The notes: a model not told the origin generated them from the sequence alone. Shown: positions 8,582-16,421, counted from the stretch's first letter. The stretch: DNA of 64,000 bases from Aquamicrobium lusatiense (GCF_014201615.1 NZ_JACHEU010000005.1:62001-126000), one strand, 5' to 3'. Numbers and translations are program-made.

Positions 8582-8935
8582 ATGAAAGCCGGTTAAACAA
8601 AGTGATGACGCCAGGGTTTTGAAGCATTGAATTCTGGCGTCCTCCGCCCCAGATAGACTGAAGGGTTCCCTGCCCTTTCCGCTTCGGCGGAAAAACGCCC
8701 CGCCGGTTCCCACCGACGGGGCACTCTCGTTCCAGACCTCCGCAAAACGCCTGCCAAAGGCCCGCATTGATCCGGGTCCACGCTGCTTGACGCCTTCCTG
8801 CCGCACTCATACAAAGCCCGCACAGCAGAAGGAGATCTATGCGCAGAGGCTTTTATCCGAACCGCACTTGGCGGTATCGCCGGCACCCCAAAGGCGTGCT
8901 GAACCTCTTTGCATATCTTTTTTTGCGGAGTTCTC
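8582..8935. other. Intergenic region with hairpins and a well-placed leader start codon
   Basis: This 354-bp gap holds two hairpins (8676-8693 and 8697-8722) directly followed, in the leftward direction, by a T-run, so the second reads as a good leftward terminator although no leftward gene is known here. On the rightward strand AAGGAG lies 5 nt before an ATG at 8839 whose frame (MRRGFYPNRTWRYRRHPKG...) stays open past the start of the acetyltransferase at 8936. It may be a short leader peptide or upstream frame. I cannot assign an RNA family. Confidence 0.4.
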
Positions 8936-9388
8936 ATGAAGAACAACGACATTTCGATCCGGGCCTATGCTCCGGAAACAGACACGCCCGCGCTGTCACA
9001 AATCTGGCTGGAAGCCTCCCGCATCGCCCATGCATTCATCGGCGATCAGCGCCTGCTCGAGCAGCAGGCGCTGATTGAAACCCGCTATCTTCCCGTTGCG
9101 GAAAGCTGGGTTGCCTGCGTCGATGATGTCCCAGCCGGCTTCATCAGCCTGCTCGACACGTTCGTCGGCGGCATTTTCGTCGCGCCGCAATGGCAAGGGC
9201 TGGGCATCGGCCGCAGGCTGATCGCCCATGCCCTGAACCTCAGAGGCGAGCTTTCACTGGAAGTCTATACGCGCAACACGGGCGCCATGCGCTTTTATGC
9301 ATCGCTCGGCTTTGAGGAATTGTCGCGGCGCGCCAGTGACGACGAAGGCCTCCCCTTCGAAAACGCGCTGCTGCGCCTGAAGAAATGA
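8936..9388 (+). CDS. GNAT-family N-acetyltransferase
   Basis: A 150-residue GNAT acetyltransferase. It begins ISIRAYAPETD and shows the acetyl-CoA-binding motif A around FVAPQWQGLGIGRRLI (about 83-98), followed by LEVYTRNTGAMRFYASLGFEE, typical of motif B in the RimI/YjdJ-like group. It should transfer acetyl from acetyl-CoA to an unknown amine. The ATG at 8936 has GGAG 5 nt upstream and fits the domain start; an ATG at 8909 would add an unlikely leader. It sits alone and is followed by a terminator hairpin pair. Confidence 0.88.
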   Translation: MKNNDISIRAYAPETDTPALSQIWLEASRIAHAFIGDQRLLEQQALIETRYLPVAESWVACVDDVPAGFISLLDTFVGGIFVAPQWQGLGIGRRLIAHALNLRGELSLEVYTRNTGAMRFYASLGFEELSRRASDDEGLPFENALLRLKK

Positions 9389-9451
9389 CGGCGACAATTC
9401 CGCTGAAGCCGCACGGCGGGCTGACATCCGCAATCGCACCGAACTGAGGAG

Positions 9452-9487
9452 CCGGAGAAGTTTTTGCGATTCGCAGAACTTCTCCGG
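9452..9487. repeat. 11-bp perfect inverted repeat
   Basis: CCGGAGAAGTT at 9452-9462 pairs with AACTTCTCCGG at 9477-9487, with a smaller GCGA/TCGC stem inside the loop. It precedes the likely terminator of the acetyltransferase by 2 bp; it could be part of a double terminator. Confidence 0.6.
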
Positions 9488-9489
9488 AG

Positions 9490-9524
9490 ACCGGGCAGCG
9501 GCAACCGCCCTGCCCGGTCTCTTT
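9490..9524 (+). terminator. Probable terminator of the acetyltransferase gene
   Basis: ACCGGGCAG pairs with CTGCCCGGT across an 11-nt loop, followed by CTCTTT. The T-run is short, so strength is uncertain. The 250 bp from here to 9776 hold no gene that I can support. Confidence 0.6.
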
Positions 9525-9776
9525 CCGCCGGCAGGGATCATGTTTGCCGCTCCAATGCATCGAAAACGGTCCACACAGTAGAAAAATATTCCCGAACCAG
9601 CCTCGTTTCCGTTCATCCGCGCCTCAAAAAAACGTTCACTGACATATTGGCGATCAGGACTGGGGATTATGTTGCGTGACGGTCTTTTCGACACAGGAAA
9701 ACTGCTAACATCTGGCGGGTTTTTTACCGGCATTGCCGCGCGCGATACAGGGCGGCACAGGAGAGGGTTCGGGCCA

Positions 9777-10559
9777 ATGGCGAAAGTTTCCACGAAGACG
9801 GCGGCTAAGGCCGACACTCCGATATTCACACCCACGCCGGAGGCGAAGGCTCAGGCAACCCGTTCGCGCATCATCGCGCTGGTGCTGTGGGCGGTGGCCA
9901 TCGTTCTTGAACTGGTCGCCATCTTCTGGGTGATGCGCCCGTCATTCGACGAGCTGGCCGCCAGTCAGGGCTTCCCGCAGTGGCGCTGGTACACGCTGCT
10001 TGGCTTCATCGCGGTGATCGGCGTGCTCGCCATCGTCGGCTCGGTGCTGTGGAAGAAGGCCAATCATCTGGATCCGGCCTCCAACAAGCAGCCGGTAAAA
10101 TTCTTCATCCAGAACCAGCTCGGCGCGTTCATCGCGCTTCTGGCCTTCCTGCCGCTGATCGTCATGATCTTCCTCAACAAGGACATGGACGCGAAGCAGA
10201 AGAACATTGCCGGTGCCGCCGGCATCATCGTCGCCATCGCGGCAACCGTGCTCGGCATCGACTTCAAGCCGCTGTCGCAGGAACAGGCAGCGGTGGAATC
10301 GCAGGTCGTCACCCATCTCGTCGGTCAGGACCTTGTCTGGTGGACCGCCGGTGGCAAGGTGGTGCACCTGTGTCAGGACGCGTCCGACATCCGCAACGCC
10401 ACCACCACCGTCGAGAGCGGCCCGATCGCCGACGCCTTCGGCAAGGGCAAGGAAGGCATCACCCTGCTCCTCGACCGCGAACTCAATCAGTGCGGCCTGC
10501 CCGTCCCGGGCAACCTTGCCGAAATCGAACAATGGGTGCGCACCGCAAGGGGCCTCTGA
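9777..10559 (+). CDS. Conserved membrane protein of unknown function
   Basis: A 260-residue protein with a short basic cytoplasmic N-terminus and four clear hydrophobic segments at about 29-50, 70-92, 115-133 and 143-160. A soluble C-terminal part of about 95 residues follows, containing LVWWTAGGKVVHLC and LLDRELNQCGLPVPG. I do not recognise a named family, though similar four-helix proteins occur across Rhizobiales. The ATG at 9777 has AGGAGAGGG about 9 nt upstream; a longer frame to 9669 is unlikely. Codon use is typical of the genome. It is monocistronic, and the next gene is on the opposite strand. Confidence 0.7.
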   Translation: MAKVSTKTAAKADTPIFTPTPEAKAQATRSRIIALVLWAVAIVLELVAIFWVMRPSFDELAASQGFPQWRWYTLLGFIAVIGVLAIVGSVLWKKANHLDPASNKQPVKFFIQNQLGAFIALLAFLPLIVMIFLNKDMDAKQKNIAGAAGIIVAIAATVLGIDFKPLSQEQAAVESQVVTHLVGQDLVWWTAGGKVVHLCQDASDIRNATTTVESGPIADAFGKGKEGITLLLDRELNQCGLPVPGNLAEIEQWVRTARGL

Positions 10560-10858
10560 GCCCCCGAACGGGATCGCAACGTCCGCCCATCGAACGGCGG
10601 CAAACGACCTCATTTCAGCCGTCCATGGCTGGATGGGGGACCGACTGAAAGCCTACCTTCTGCTCCTTCTCCGATCAATACTTTCCAGAAACACGGCGGC
10701 AGTTCCTTCAGCACGACGCATTATTAGGGCGACCGGCATTTCTCTGCTGACTATCTCGAAATCGATGATTTCCACCCGGTCATCCCGATCGCTGCGAGCC
10801 GATCTGGTCCAGCGATGCTATCGAGCTCCGCAGGGCCTGACCATTCTGGTGTGAGTGT
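10560..10858. other. Intergenic region at the edge of an inserted module
   Basis: About 300 bp between the membrane protein and the convergent peptidase gene. I see no gene with a start site, and no clear T-run terminator. GC content falls from about 10,660 rightward, which may mark the left boundary of the peptidase module. Confidence 0.4.
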
Positions 10859-12178
10859 CTACCTTTTCATGGATGTGTATCGGGCGCGTCTATCCACGAG
10901 GTCAGGCATTGCGGTCACTTTCTTGACGGCCAAATAAAGTGGATCGGGCAAATCTTCACAAGCTCTCCAGACCAGTTTCGCGACACCGAAGTTCGTCACA
11001 TCGAGGGGCTTTTCACCTCGCAAAGGAGCGGTGAGCTCAAGTACCAAATCAAGCAACGTCCAGCTCTCGGCCTGTTGTAGGATTATGATCGCCTCTGGAA
11101 CGTAACGGGAGTAATCGGGTACGGGACCCTTGTTACAGTCGATCGCGAGTTCCTTAAGCCGTCGAGCGCGGGCTTCGTCCCGTTCAACAAGCGCCGCTTG
11201 GAACTCTGGGGAAAACATCGTGTCAACTAGATTGCGAAAAAGAGTCGAGATTGATTCCGCAGCCGATAGCAGATGCGCTGCATCCTCGGTCGGAAGGCAA
11301 CGCTGGAATGATCCTCTGAGGTTTTCGATGCGATCGCCCGCTGGTGGATGAGTTTCGAAGAAGTATTGTTCGGACCTTGCGACTTCCTCGTAGCGTTCCC
11401 ACTCGCGGTGCAAGAGAAGAGCGAACTCCCACCCCGCATAAGCCATCGCGAGACGGTGCCCATCACGGCTACCATTCACTTGCCCGATGGCAAGAAATAA
11501 CGCCAGCCGATCCGCAACGAATTCCTCACGCCAAGCCTCTGACATGTCTTCTAAGCCTGCTTCGAGATTAGCCAGCAGATCGGGCGCCTCCACCGGCAAG
11601 CGCGCGATTAGGCCGTGAGCGATCTCGTGACACATAAGGAAGATTTCCGCCTCGGTCGCGAGCCATCCTCCCACGACCGCCTGATTACCATCGATCTGAT
11701 AATCCTGATGTATCGTTGAGTGGCCTGTGGCAGAATACCAAAAAAAAGCGCGATGCAGGCGCTCTACGGATTCTTCAAAGGGTGGCCATGAATCATCATC
11801 CTTCCGAGGCACGGCATCACTCGTGAACGGCGAGCTCCGTGCCGCCAGCAGGCGGGAAATTCTATAGATAAATGGAGGTAAGCCGGCGCTCACCCGAACG
11901 GTAAAGGGAGGTTTCGAGCAATCGATTGTCGCAAGCTCCGCCCCGTCAGGAAGGATTTCCAGAGTAAACAGTTCGCCCACTGATATACCCAGGCAGCCAT
12001 GTGCGCGGCGAAGTGCTTCCGACCAAGCCCGTTTGACCATTTGACGAGCAAGCTTGTCCGGATTGGCACCGCTCTCGCGCTTGCGCATCTTGTCGATCTG
12101 CGCGGCAAGAATGCTTTCCGGGTCGACTTGCCTACGCTGCTGGCGTCGTTGAAGCCGCTGAGCCGAAGCTCGCGTCAA
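10859..12178 (-). CDS. HEIAH zinc metallopeptidase of a two-gene module
   Basis: A 439-residue soluble protein without signal peptide. It carries a gluzincin-type zinc site: HEIAH at 184-188 (two His ligands and the catalytic Glu185) and EEFVAD at 218-223, positioned like the ExxxD third-ligand helix of M48-type enzymes; THPPAGDRIENL follows about 60 residues later, as in M48 proteins. The N-terminus (1-60) is basic and possibly coiled. The C-terminal 150 residues are helical with no recognised domain. The frame starts at TTG (12178), overlapping the stop of the upstream small gene by 4 nt (TTGA), with AAGGCGAG before it, so the two are probably translationally coupled. GC and codon use are lower than in the flanks. 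Substrate unknown; an effector or regulator role in a conflict system is inferred. Confidence 0.75.
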   Translation of the reverse strand: MTRASAQRLQRRQQRRQVDPESILAAQIDKMRKRESGANPDKLARQMVKRAWSEALRRAHGCLGISVGELFTLEILPDGAELATIDCSKPPFTVRVSAGLPPFIYRISRLLAARSSPFTSDAVPRKDDDSWPPFEESVERLHRAFFWYSATGHSTIHQDYQIDGNQAVVGGWLATEAEIFLMCHEIAHGLIARLPVEAPDLLANLEAGLEDMSEAWREEFVADRLALFLAIGQVNGSRDGHRLAMAYAGWEFALLLHREWERYEEVARSEQYFFETHPPAGDRIENLRGSFQRCLPTEDAAHLLSAAESISTLFRNLVDTMFSPEFQAALVERDEARARRLKELAIDCNKGPVPDYSRYVPEAIIILQQAESWTLLDLVLELTAPLRGEKPLDVTNFGVAKLVWRACEDLPDPLYLAVKKVTAMPDLVDRRARYTSMKR

Positions 12179-12510
12179 TTCTGGCTCGCCTTGCGCTTGA
12201 GTTTAACCTTGATACCGGCGTGGCCGCCGACTTCGACACTGCCTATCAACGAGACGCCCCCCTTAGCATCGATGGACAATGTCAACTCGATTTCATCCAC
12301 CTCAAAGCCTTGCTCAGGCGGGGTCGATGCAAGCAGTCGATTGCCGAACTTGTTTATCATTTCCAACATGTTTTCTTCGATGAGCGCATTATCGAGCGAA
12401 ACATGCATGTGGCGTGGCGGGGTTTGCCAGGAAGGAAACGCACCGCGAACTTTCTCCTTCGCAGTCATCGGTGCATCTACTGCAACGATTACGCTAATCT
12501 GGTCAGACAT
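12175..12510 (-). CDS. Small beta-rich protein coupled to the zinc peptidase
   Basis: A 111-residue protein starting at an ATG with GAGGA 4-8 nt upstream. It begins with a strand (ISVIVAVD) and ends with a hydrophobic/glycine strand series (VDEIELTLSIDAKGGVSLIGS, then VEVGGHAGIKVKLKRK) that strongly recalls the C-terminal pattern of the Trypco1/Pepco class of peptidase co-occurring domains, proposed by comparative genomics to recruit or regulate peptidases in bacterial conflict systems. The resemblance is by eye. It is followed by the peptidase gene with a 4-nt overlap. The first gene of the pair may sense or hold the peptidase inactive; that is inference. No helix-turn-helix or membrane segment is visible. 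Confidence 0.6.
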   Translation of the reverse strand: MSDQISVIVAVDAPMTAKEKVRGAFPSWQTPPRHMHVSLDNALIEENMLEMINKFGNRLLASTPPEQGFEVDEIELTLSIDAKGGVSLIGSVEVGGHAGIKVKLKRKASQN

Positions 12511-12721
12511 TATTCCTCACTAATATTCATTTCATTGGCGAATTCTTACGATCCGGAAGCCCCAGGCGGCAATCATATTCTTGTACTTTGTAGGTCCGGC
12601 AGAGTTAACCCGCCTTGGTGACTCCAAACGCAATTCACAAGTCGAGTAGACCTATGCCGCAGCCTGCACGGACTTCCCTACCGAAACATGCCAGTCCGCA
12701 CACCACCCACACTCCGCCGCC

Positions 12722-13588
12722 CTAAAACATCCCCGCCAGCTTCGTGTCGCTGCGTGCGATCACCTCGTCGGGCAGGAAGAAGTCGGCCACCAGCGGGCCG
12801 GTCGCGTCGGGGGCGTAGGGGGTGAAGTCGCTCACGCCTTCGGCTTTCAGCACTTCCTCGTCGATGTAGAAATTGCCGGTCGCCTCGCGTGCGGGACGGT
12901 TGAAGATCGCGTAAGCGGCGTCGGCCATGATGTCGGGCGTGCGGCTCATCGAGGCCATACTCTCGCCACCCAGCACATTGCGCACCGCAGCGGTGTCGAT
13001 CGCCGTCAGCGGCCAGAGCGAGTTGACGGCGATGCCGTCGCCGGCGAACTCCGCGCTCATGCCCAGCGTACACATCGACATGCCGAACTTGGCCATGGTG
13101 TAGGCAACGTGGTTCCTGAACCATTTCGCCTTCATGTCCAGCGGCGGCGCCAGATTGAGGATGTGCGGGTTCTGCGCCTGCTTGAGATGCGGAATGCAGG
13201 CTTTCGACACCAGAAACGTGCCGCGCGTGTTGATCTGGTGCATCAGGTCGAAGCGCTTCATGTCGGTTTCCAGCGTGCCTGAAAGCTGGATGGCGCTGGC
13301 GTTGTTGACGCAGATGTCGATGCCGCCGAACGCCTCGACCGTTCGGGCGACCGCGTCCAGAACCTGCTTTTCCTCGCGAATGTCGCACAGCACGGGAAGC
13401 GCCTTGCCGCCCGCCTTTTCGATCTCTTCGGCCGCCGTATAGATGGTGCCGGGCAGCTTCGGGTGCGGATCGGCGGTCTTGGCGGCGATGGTGACATTGG
13501 CGCCGTCGCGGGCCGCGCGCAGCGCGATCGCCAACCCGATGCCGCGCGATCCGCCCGAGATGAACAGGGTCTTTCCTTTAAGGGACAT
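12722..13588 (-). CDS. Short-chain dehydrogenase, HSDL2-like, with altered active-site Ser
   Basis: A 288-residue SDR of the HSDL2-like group. The N-terminal nucleotide-binding motif is SGGSRGIGLA (about 11-20), NNAS lies near 95-98, and YTMAKFGMS supplies the catalytic Tyr and Lys. The position where HSDL2-type proteins carry the catalytic Ser (N-L-S-P-P-L) reads NLAPPL here, codon GCG, so the Ser is replaced by Ala; activity may be altered or lost. The start follows an AGGAGG site. The group is linked to lipid or branched-chain acyl metabolism without a firm substrate. A TTACGTTTACGTAA palindrome lies about 190 bp upstream. Confidence 0.87.
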   Translation of the reverse strand: MSLKGKTLFISGGSRGIGLAIALRAARDGANVTIAAKTADPHPKLPGTIYTAAEEIEKAGGKALPVLCDIREEKQVLDAVARTVEAFGGIDICVNNASAIQLSGTLETDMKRFDLMHQINTRGTFLVSKACIPHLKQAQNPHILNLAPPLDMKAKWFRNHVAYTMAKFGMSMCTLGMSAEFAGDGIAVNSLWPLTAIDTAAVRNVLGGESMASMSRTPDIMADAAYAIFNRPAREATGNFYIDEEVLKAEGVSDFTPYAPDATGPLVADFFLPDEVIARSDTKLAGMF

Positions 13589-13685
13589 GTCCGGCCTCCT
13601 CTTCAGCTGGAGCGTCGGACCGGCCGGATCATCCGGTTCCGGATGGTCCCATGCTCGATCCCCGATGCTCGATCAATATGCCGGA

Positions 13686-13766
13686 GCCTGCCTTGCGCAC
13701 CGGCAGGCTTGCGCGGCGCTCCGGGACCGATCCTTGCCCCGATCCTCCGCGCCGCGCAAGCCTGCC
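13686..13766 (-). promoter_or_regulatory. Mutually exclusive hairpins upstream of the SDR gene
   Basis: In the leftward reading, GGCAGGCTTGCGCGGCGC's partner arms form a perfect 18-bp inverted repeat (13702-13719 with 13749-13766, 29-bp loop). The inner arm can instead pair with a third copy of the 7-bp end at 13686-13692. The segment lies about 100-180 nt before the SDR start codon, where alternative folding could regulate it, but no T-run follows, so an attenuator is only a possibility. Confidence 0.4.
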
Positions 13767-13777
13767 AGACGAAAAAA

Positions 13778-13791
13778 TTACGTTTACGTAA
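13778..13791. promoter_or_regulatory. Palindromic operator-like site
   Basis: TTACGTTTACGTAA is a palindrome with 6-bp arms around TT. It resembles operators described for LiuR-type regulators of branched-chain amino acid degradation, matching the lipid/acyl link of the downstream SDR. No regulator gene of that type is in the window; the assignment is tentative. Confidence 0.4.
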
Positions 13792-13841
13792 GGTGCATTT
13801 AGTATCTGCGGCCGGTTTCAGGCCGGAATGGCAGCCCGGCC

Positions 13842-14291
13842 CTACGTCGCAGCCCCGCTTACCGGGCTCGCTGCCGCGCCGTCCTCGTACTGCGCCAGAA
13901 ATTCCGCCGAGGGCGGGATCGGCGTGATCACGTCGATCAGCACGCCGTTCGGATCGGCGAAGATGAAATGCCGCTGGCCGAAAGGTTCGTCGCGCAGGCT
14001 GCGCAGGATCGGCAGCCCGGCCGCCGCGATCCGCTCATGCACGGCATCGACATCCTCGACCTCGAAATTGATCAGCAGCCCCTGCGCGCCCCTGCCCCGC
14101 GCCGCCTCCGGCACCGTCTCGTGGCCGGCATCGACAATGCCCAGATTGACGGTTTCATCCTCCTGCGATTGCAGATGGACATACCAGTCGCTCGAAAACA
14201 GCGGTCGGAAGCGCAGATGCTGCACATAGAAGTCCGCCGTAGCGGCAACGTCGCCGGTCATGATGACCGGATAATAGCTGGTCGTTTTCAT
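13842..14291 (-). CDS. VOC-family (glyoxalase/bleomycin resistance-like) protein
   Basis: A 149-residue vicinal-oxygen-chelate fold protein with the two beta-alpha-beta repeats: [17 protein letters not shown] at the start and a C-terminal [15 protein letters not shown], where the Asp/Asn-Gly turn and following strand are typical. Metal ligands of the VOC fold cannot be assigned with certainty. I use the ATG at 14291 (MKTTSYYP) rather than 14318, because the longer start would run into the operator. It is divergent from a TetR gene 68 bp away and is almost certainly its regulatory target. Confidence 0.85.
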   Translation of the reverse strand: MKTTSYYPVIMTGDVAATADFYVQHLRFRPLFSSDWYVHLQSQEDETVNLGIVDAGHETVPEAARGRGAQGLLINFEVEDVDAVHERIAAAGLPILRSLRDEPFGQRHFIFADPNGVLIDVITPIPPSAEFLAQYEDGAAASPVSGAAT

Positions 14292-14314
14292 GGCTTTCCT
14301 CGCGGCTTGAATTA

Positions 14315-14359
14315 ACATACACTCTGCATGTTTCTTTAATTAACATACAGGCTGCATGC
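14315..14359. promoter_or_regulatory. Tandem palindromic operators between VOC and TetR genes
   Basis: Two near-palindromes, ACATACACTCTGCATGT (14315-14331) and ACATACAGGCTGCATGC (14343-14359), share the form ACATRCA-N3-TGYATG with centres 28 bp apart. Both sit in the divergent promoter region, the second abutting the TetR start codon. They are the likely binding sites of the adjacent TetR repressor. Confidence 0.75.
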
Positions 14360-14959
14360 ATGCAACAGGAAAACCCCCGCCGCACCAACCGCGAACGCAC
14401 GGGGGCGACCCGCGCCGCACTGATGGCTGCGGCGCGGGCGCTCTTCATTGAAAAGTCCTATGCGGAAACGGCGACGCCGGAGATCGTTGCCGCCGCCGGC
14501 GTCACGCGCGGCGCGCTCTATCATCACTTCGCCGACAAGCAGGCCCTGTTCCGGGCGGTGGTCGAGCAGGAAGCGGCGGATGTTGCCGCCGCGATCGACC
14601 ATGCTGCGCCGGATACCAAAAATCCCCGCCAGGCCCTTCTGGATGGCGGCATGGCCTTTCTTACGGCAATGGCGGCGCCCGGCCGCACCCGCCTGCTGCT
14701 GCTGGATGGGCCGGCCGTGCTTGGCCGCGCCGTCATGGACGAAATCGATGCAAAGCATGGCGCCCGCACCCTGCGGGAGGGGCTTGAAGCGGCCATGCGC
14801 GAAGGCGCGATGAGGCGGTTTCCGCCGGCTGCGCTGACCGCGCTTTTCTCCGCCGCCTTCGACCGCGCCGCCCTGTCCATCGAGGCCGGCGCGCCGCGGG
14901 AGGATTTCATCGAAACCCTTAGTGCCATGATCGACGGGCTGTCCCTGCCACAGGGATGA
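14360..14959 (+). CDS. TetR-family transcriptional regulator
   Basis: A 199-residue TetR-type repressor. The N-terminal helix-turn-helix region is clear: AALMAAARALFIEKSYAETA then TPEIVAAAGVTRGALYHHF ADK (about 18-60), with the recognition helix ending in YHHF. The C-terminal ligand-binding domain is unassigned. It is divergent from the VOC gene and probably represses both through the two palindromes in the shared 68-bp region. The ligand may be a substrate or product of the VOC protein; that is inference. Confidence 0.9.
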   Translation: MQQENPRRTNRERTGATRAALMAAARALFIEKSYAETATPEIVAAAGVTRGALYHHFADKQALFRAVVEQEAADVAAAIDHAAPDTKNPRQALLDGGMAFLTAMAAPGRTRLLLLDGPAVLGRAVMDEIDAKHGARTLREGLEAAMREGAMRRFPPAALTALFSAAFDRAALSIEAGAPREDFIETLSAMIDGLSLPQG

Positions 14960-15000
14960 CTCCCGCCCGCCGGGTCAGCCCCCTCGGATCAGGCCCCCGA

Positions 15001-15294
15001 TCAGGCAGGGCCGAAAATGCTGTCGCCCTGCTCGTCCACGAGCTGGATGCCCTTGCGGATCGAAATGTCTGCCGCATCGTCCAGTCCGGGAAAGCGATCG
15101 GCGCGGATGAACTTGTGTTCCTTCACCACGCCGTCGATCTCGCGGGTGACGAGCCCGCAGGTCTGGTACTGGCCATCAGCTTTGTAAGGTGTCGCGATGA
15201 TGGTGAAGCCCTTGTGCTCGACCTGTCTGGCAGGTGCCGGCTCCGCATCCTGCGCAGGCGCTCCGCCGCCGAAAAGACGTTTCAGGAAAGACAT
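15001..15294 (-). CDS. HlyU-family protein
   Basis: A 97-residue protein matching the HlyU family (PF10115) of short proteins in Alphaproteobacteria: FLKRLFGGG at the N-terminus, a linker, then GFTIIATPYKADGQYQTCGLVTRE-like core strands and ISIRKGIQLVDEQG near the C-terminus. The family name comes from a Vibrio regulator of haemolysin, but Rhizobiales members are much shorter and have no visible helix-turn-helix, so a regulatory role should not be assumed. The start at 15294 has AAGGAG 3-4 nt upstream; a longer frame to 15399 is not supported. Confidence 0.8.
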   Translation of the reverse strand: MSFLKRLFGGGAPAQDAEPAPARQVEHKGFTIIATPYKADGQYQTCGLVTREIDGVVKEHKFIRADRFPGLDDAADISIRKGIQLVDEQGDSIFGPA

Positions 15295-15535
15295 GGGCTC
15301 CTCCTTGGGCAATTCCAGCAAACACCGCGGTGCAAATGGCTCCCGCAATGGCGCGAACGCGGAAACATCGTCCCGCAGGCACGCATCCGGCAGCTGCATG
15401 TCTAACTAGAACATCGGGCCGCAAAGGGAAATCGCTTTTCGGCTTCCGAAGCCGCAGATGGGAAAACCCTCACTGCCAAGCCAAAGCCGGCAAGGCGCGA
15501 AAACGCCTCGCCGGCTGGCGGAACCAGTGACCGGC

Positions 15536-16189
15536 TCAGTCCCGGTTCAGGGCTTCCAGCGCCTCGGCGGCAGTCTTCAGAATATCTGCAGCCTGCGCGC
15601 GCCGCTCTTCCGGACCATCCAGAATGTCGGCAAGCGCTGCCCTCAGCCGGCGCCGCACGGAACGAAGCTCGTCATCCCTGCGCCCGCCGCGCCGTTCCTG
15701 CGCCTCGTCGTCCCAGCCGAACCACTCGCGCGCCTTGGCCATCTTGCGGCCGAAACGCTCCAGCTGCTCCAGCGCCCGCTCCACCATGTCGCGGTTTTCG
15801 GCCAGATGGGCGGACCCCGCCTCGGTGATCGAAAACACCTTCTTCGCGCCTTCGGGAGCCGAGACGGCATAGCCGGCTTCTTCGAGGAAGGTCAGCGTCG
15901 GATAGATCACGCCGGGGCTCGGCGCATAGAAGCCGCTGGAGCGCTCTTCCAGCGCCTTGATGATGTCGTAGCCGTGGCGCGGCGCTTCGGCCATCAAGTA
16001 AAGAACCACCAGCTTGAGGTCGCCGTCGCCGAACATGCGGCCGGCACGCAGGAAATCGCCCGGCCCGCCGCGCCGCCCGCCGGGGCCGCCGCCCCGCATT
16101 CCCGAGCCGAACGGCCCGCGACCAAAACGTTCCGCCGCATGCCAGAGCGCGCGCTCCGCGCGGCTGGCGAAATGATGATGTCCACGCAT
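15536..16189 (-). CDS. PadR-family transcriptional regulator
   Basis: A 217-residue PadR-type regulator: a basic Gly/Arg-rich N-terminal extension (about 1-45), then the winged helix (LKLVVLYLMAEAPRHGYDI, SPGVIYPTLTFLEEAGYA, KKVFSITEAG, about 58-128), and a C-terminal coiled region. The His-rich N-terminus (RGHHHF) is typical of a PadR subgroup in Alphaproteobacteria. I place the start at 16189, where AAAGGA lies 6-7 nt upstream; the ATG at 16207 would leave no room for a ribosome binding site because it touches the operator. It probably autoregulates through the 16-bp inverted repeat immediately upstream. Confidence 0.88.
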   Translation of the reverse strand: MRGHHHFASRAERALWHAAERFGRGPFGSGMRGGGPGGRRGGPGDFLRAGRMFGDGDLKLVVLYLMAEAPRHGYDIIKALEERSSGFYAPSPGVIYPTLTFLEEAGYAVSAPEGAKKVFSITEAGSAHLAENRDMVERALEQLERFGRKMAKAREWFGWDDEAQERRGGRRDDELRSVRRRLRAALADILDGPEERRAQAADILKTAAEALEALNRD

Positions 16190-16207
16190 GTGAATTCCTT
16201 TCGTCAT

Positions 16208-16266
16208 ATCGTAAGATATATCTCAATTAGGATCGCGAAAATCGAAATCAAGATATATCTTACGAT
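16208..16266. promoter_or_regulatory. PadR operator: perfect 16-bp inverted repeat
   Basis: ATCGTAAGATATATCT (16208-16223) and AGATATATCTTACGAT (16251-16266) are exact reverse complements with a 27-bp spacer, and each contains the self-complementary decamer AGATATATCT. An AT-rich site in GC-rich DNA directly before a padR gene is the classic layout for PadR autorepression. Confidence 0.8.
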
Positions 16267-16292
16267 AGATCGAAAAAATGCAGGCAGCACCG

Positions 16293-16324
16293 GCTGAGAG
16301 CGTAAACCCTGCGGGTATCTCAGC
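16293..16324 (-). terminator. Hairpin downstream of the LysE gene
   Basis: GCTGAGA pairs with TCTCAGC and, inside, ACCC with GGGT. In the leftward reading a T6 run follows only about 16 nt later, so terminator function for the LysE gene is weakly supported. Confidence 0.3.
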
Positions 16325-16421
16325 GGGGCAAAACAGCCATCAGCCCGCGTCAAAAAACCTGACGCAGGCCGGGTGATAATCGGCGGCGCACCCTGAAAGG
16401 AAAGCGCCGTTGACCGGCAGC

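Noticed and set aside
7322..8806. 494-codon leftward frame opposite the OmpA-family gene
   Set aside because: Shadow of the real gene, which has a signal peptide, ribosome binding site and OmpA motifs.
16293..16400. CTGAGA-like motif considered as a TPP riboswitch
   Set aside because: Only the CTGAGA piece fits; the ACCC..CCTGAT..GAT core is missing and no thiamine gene is near.
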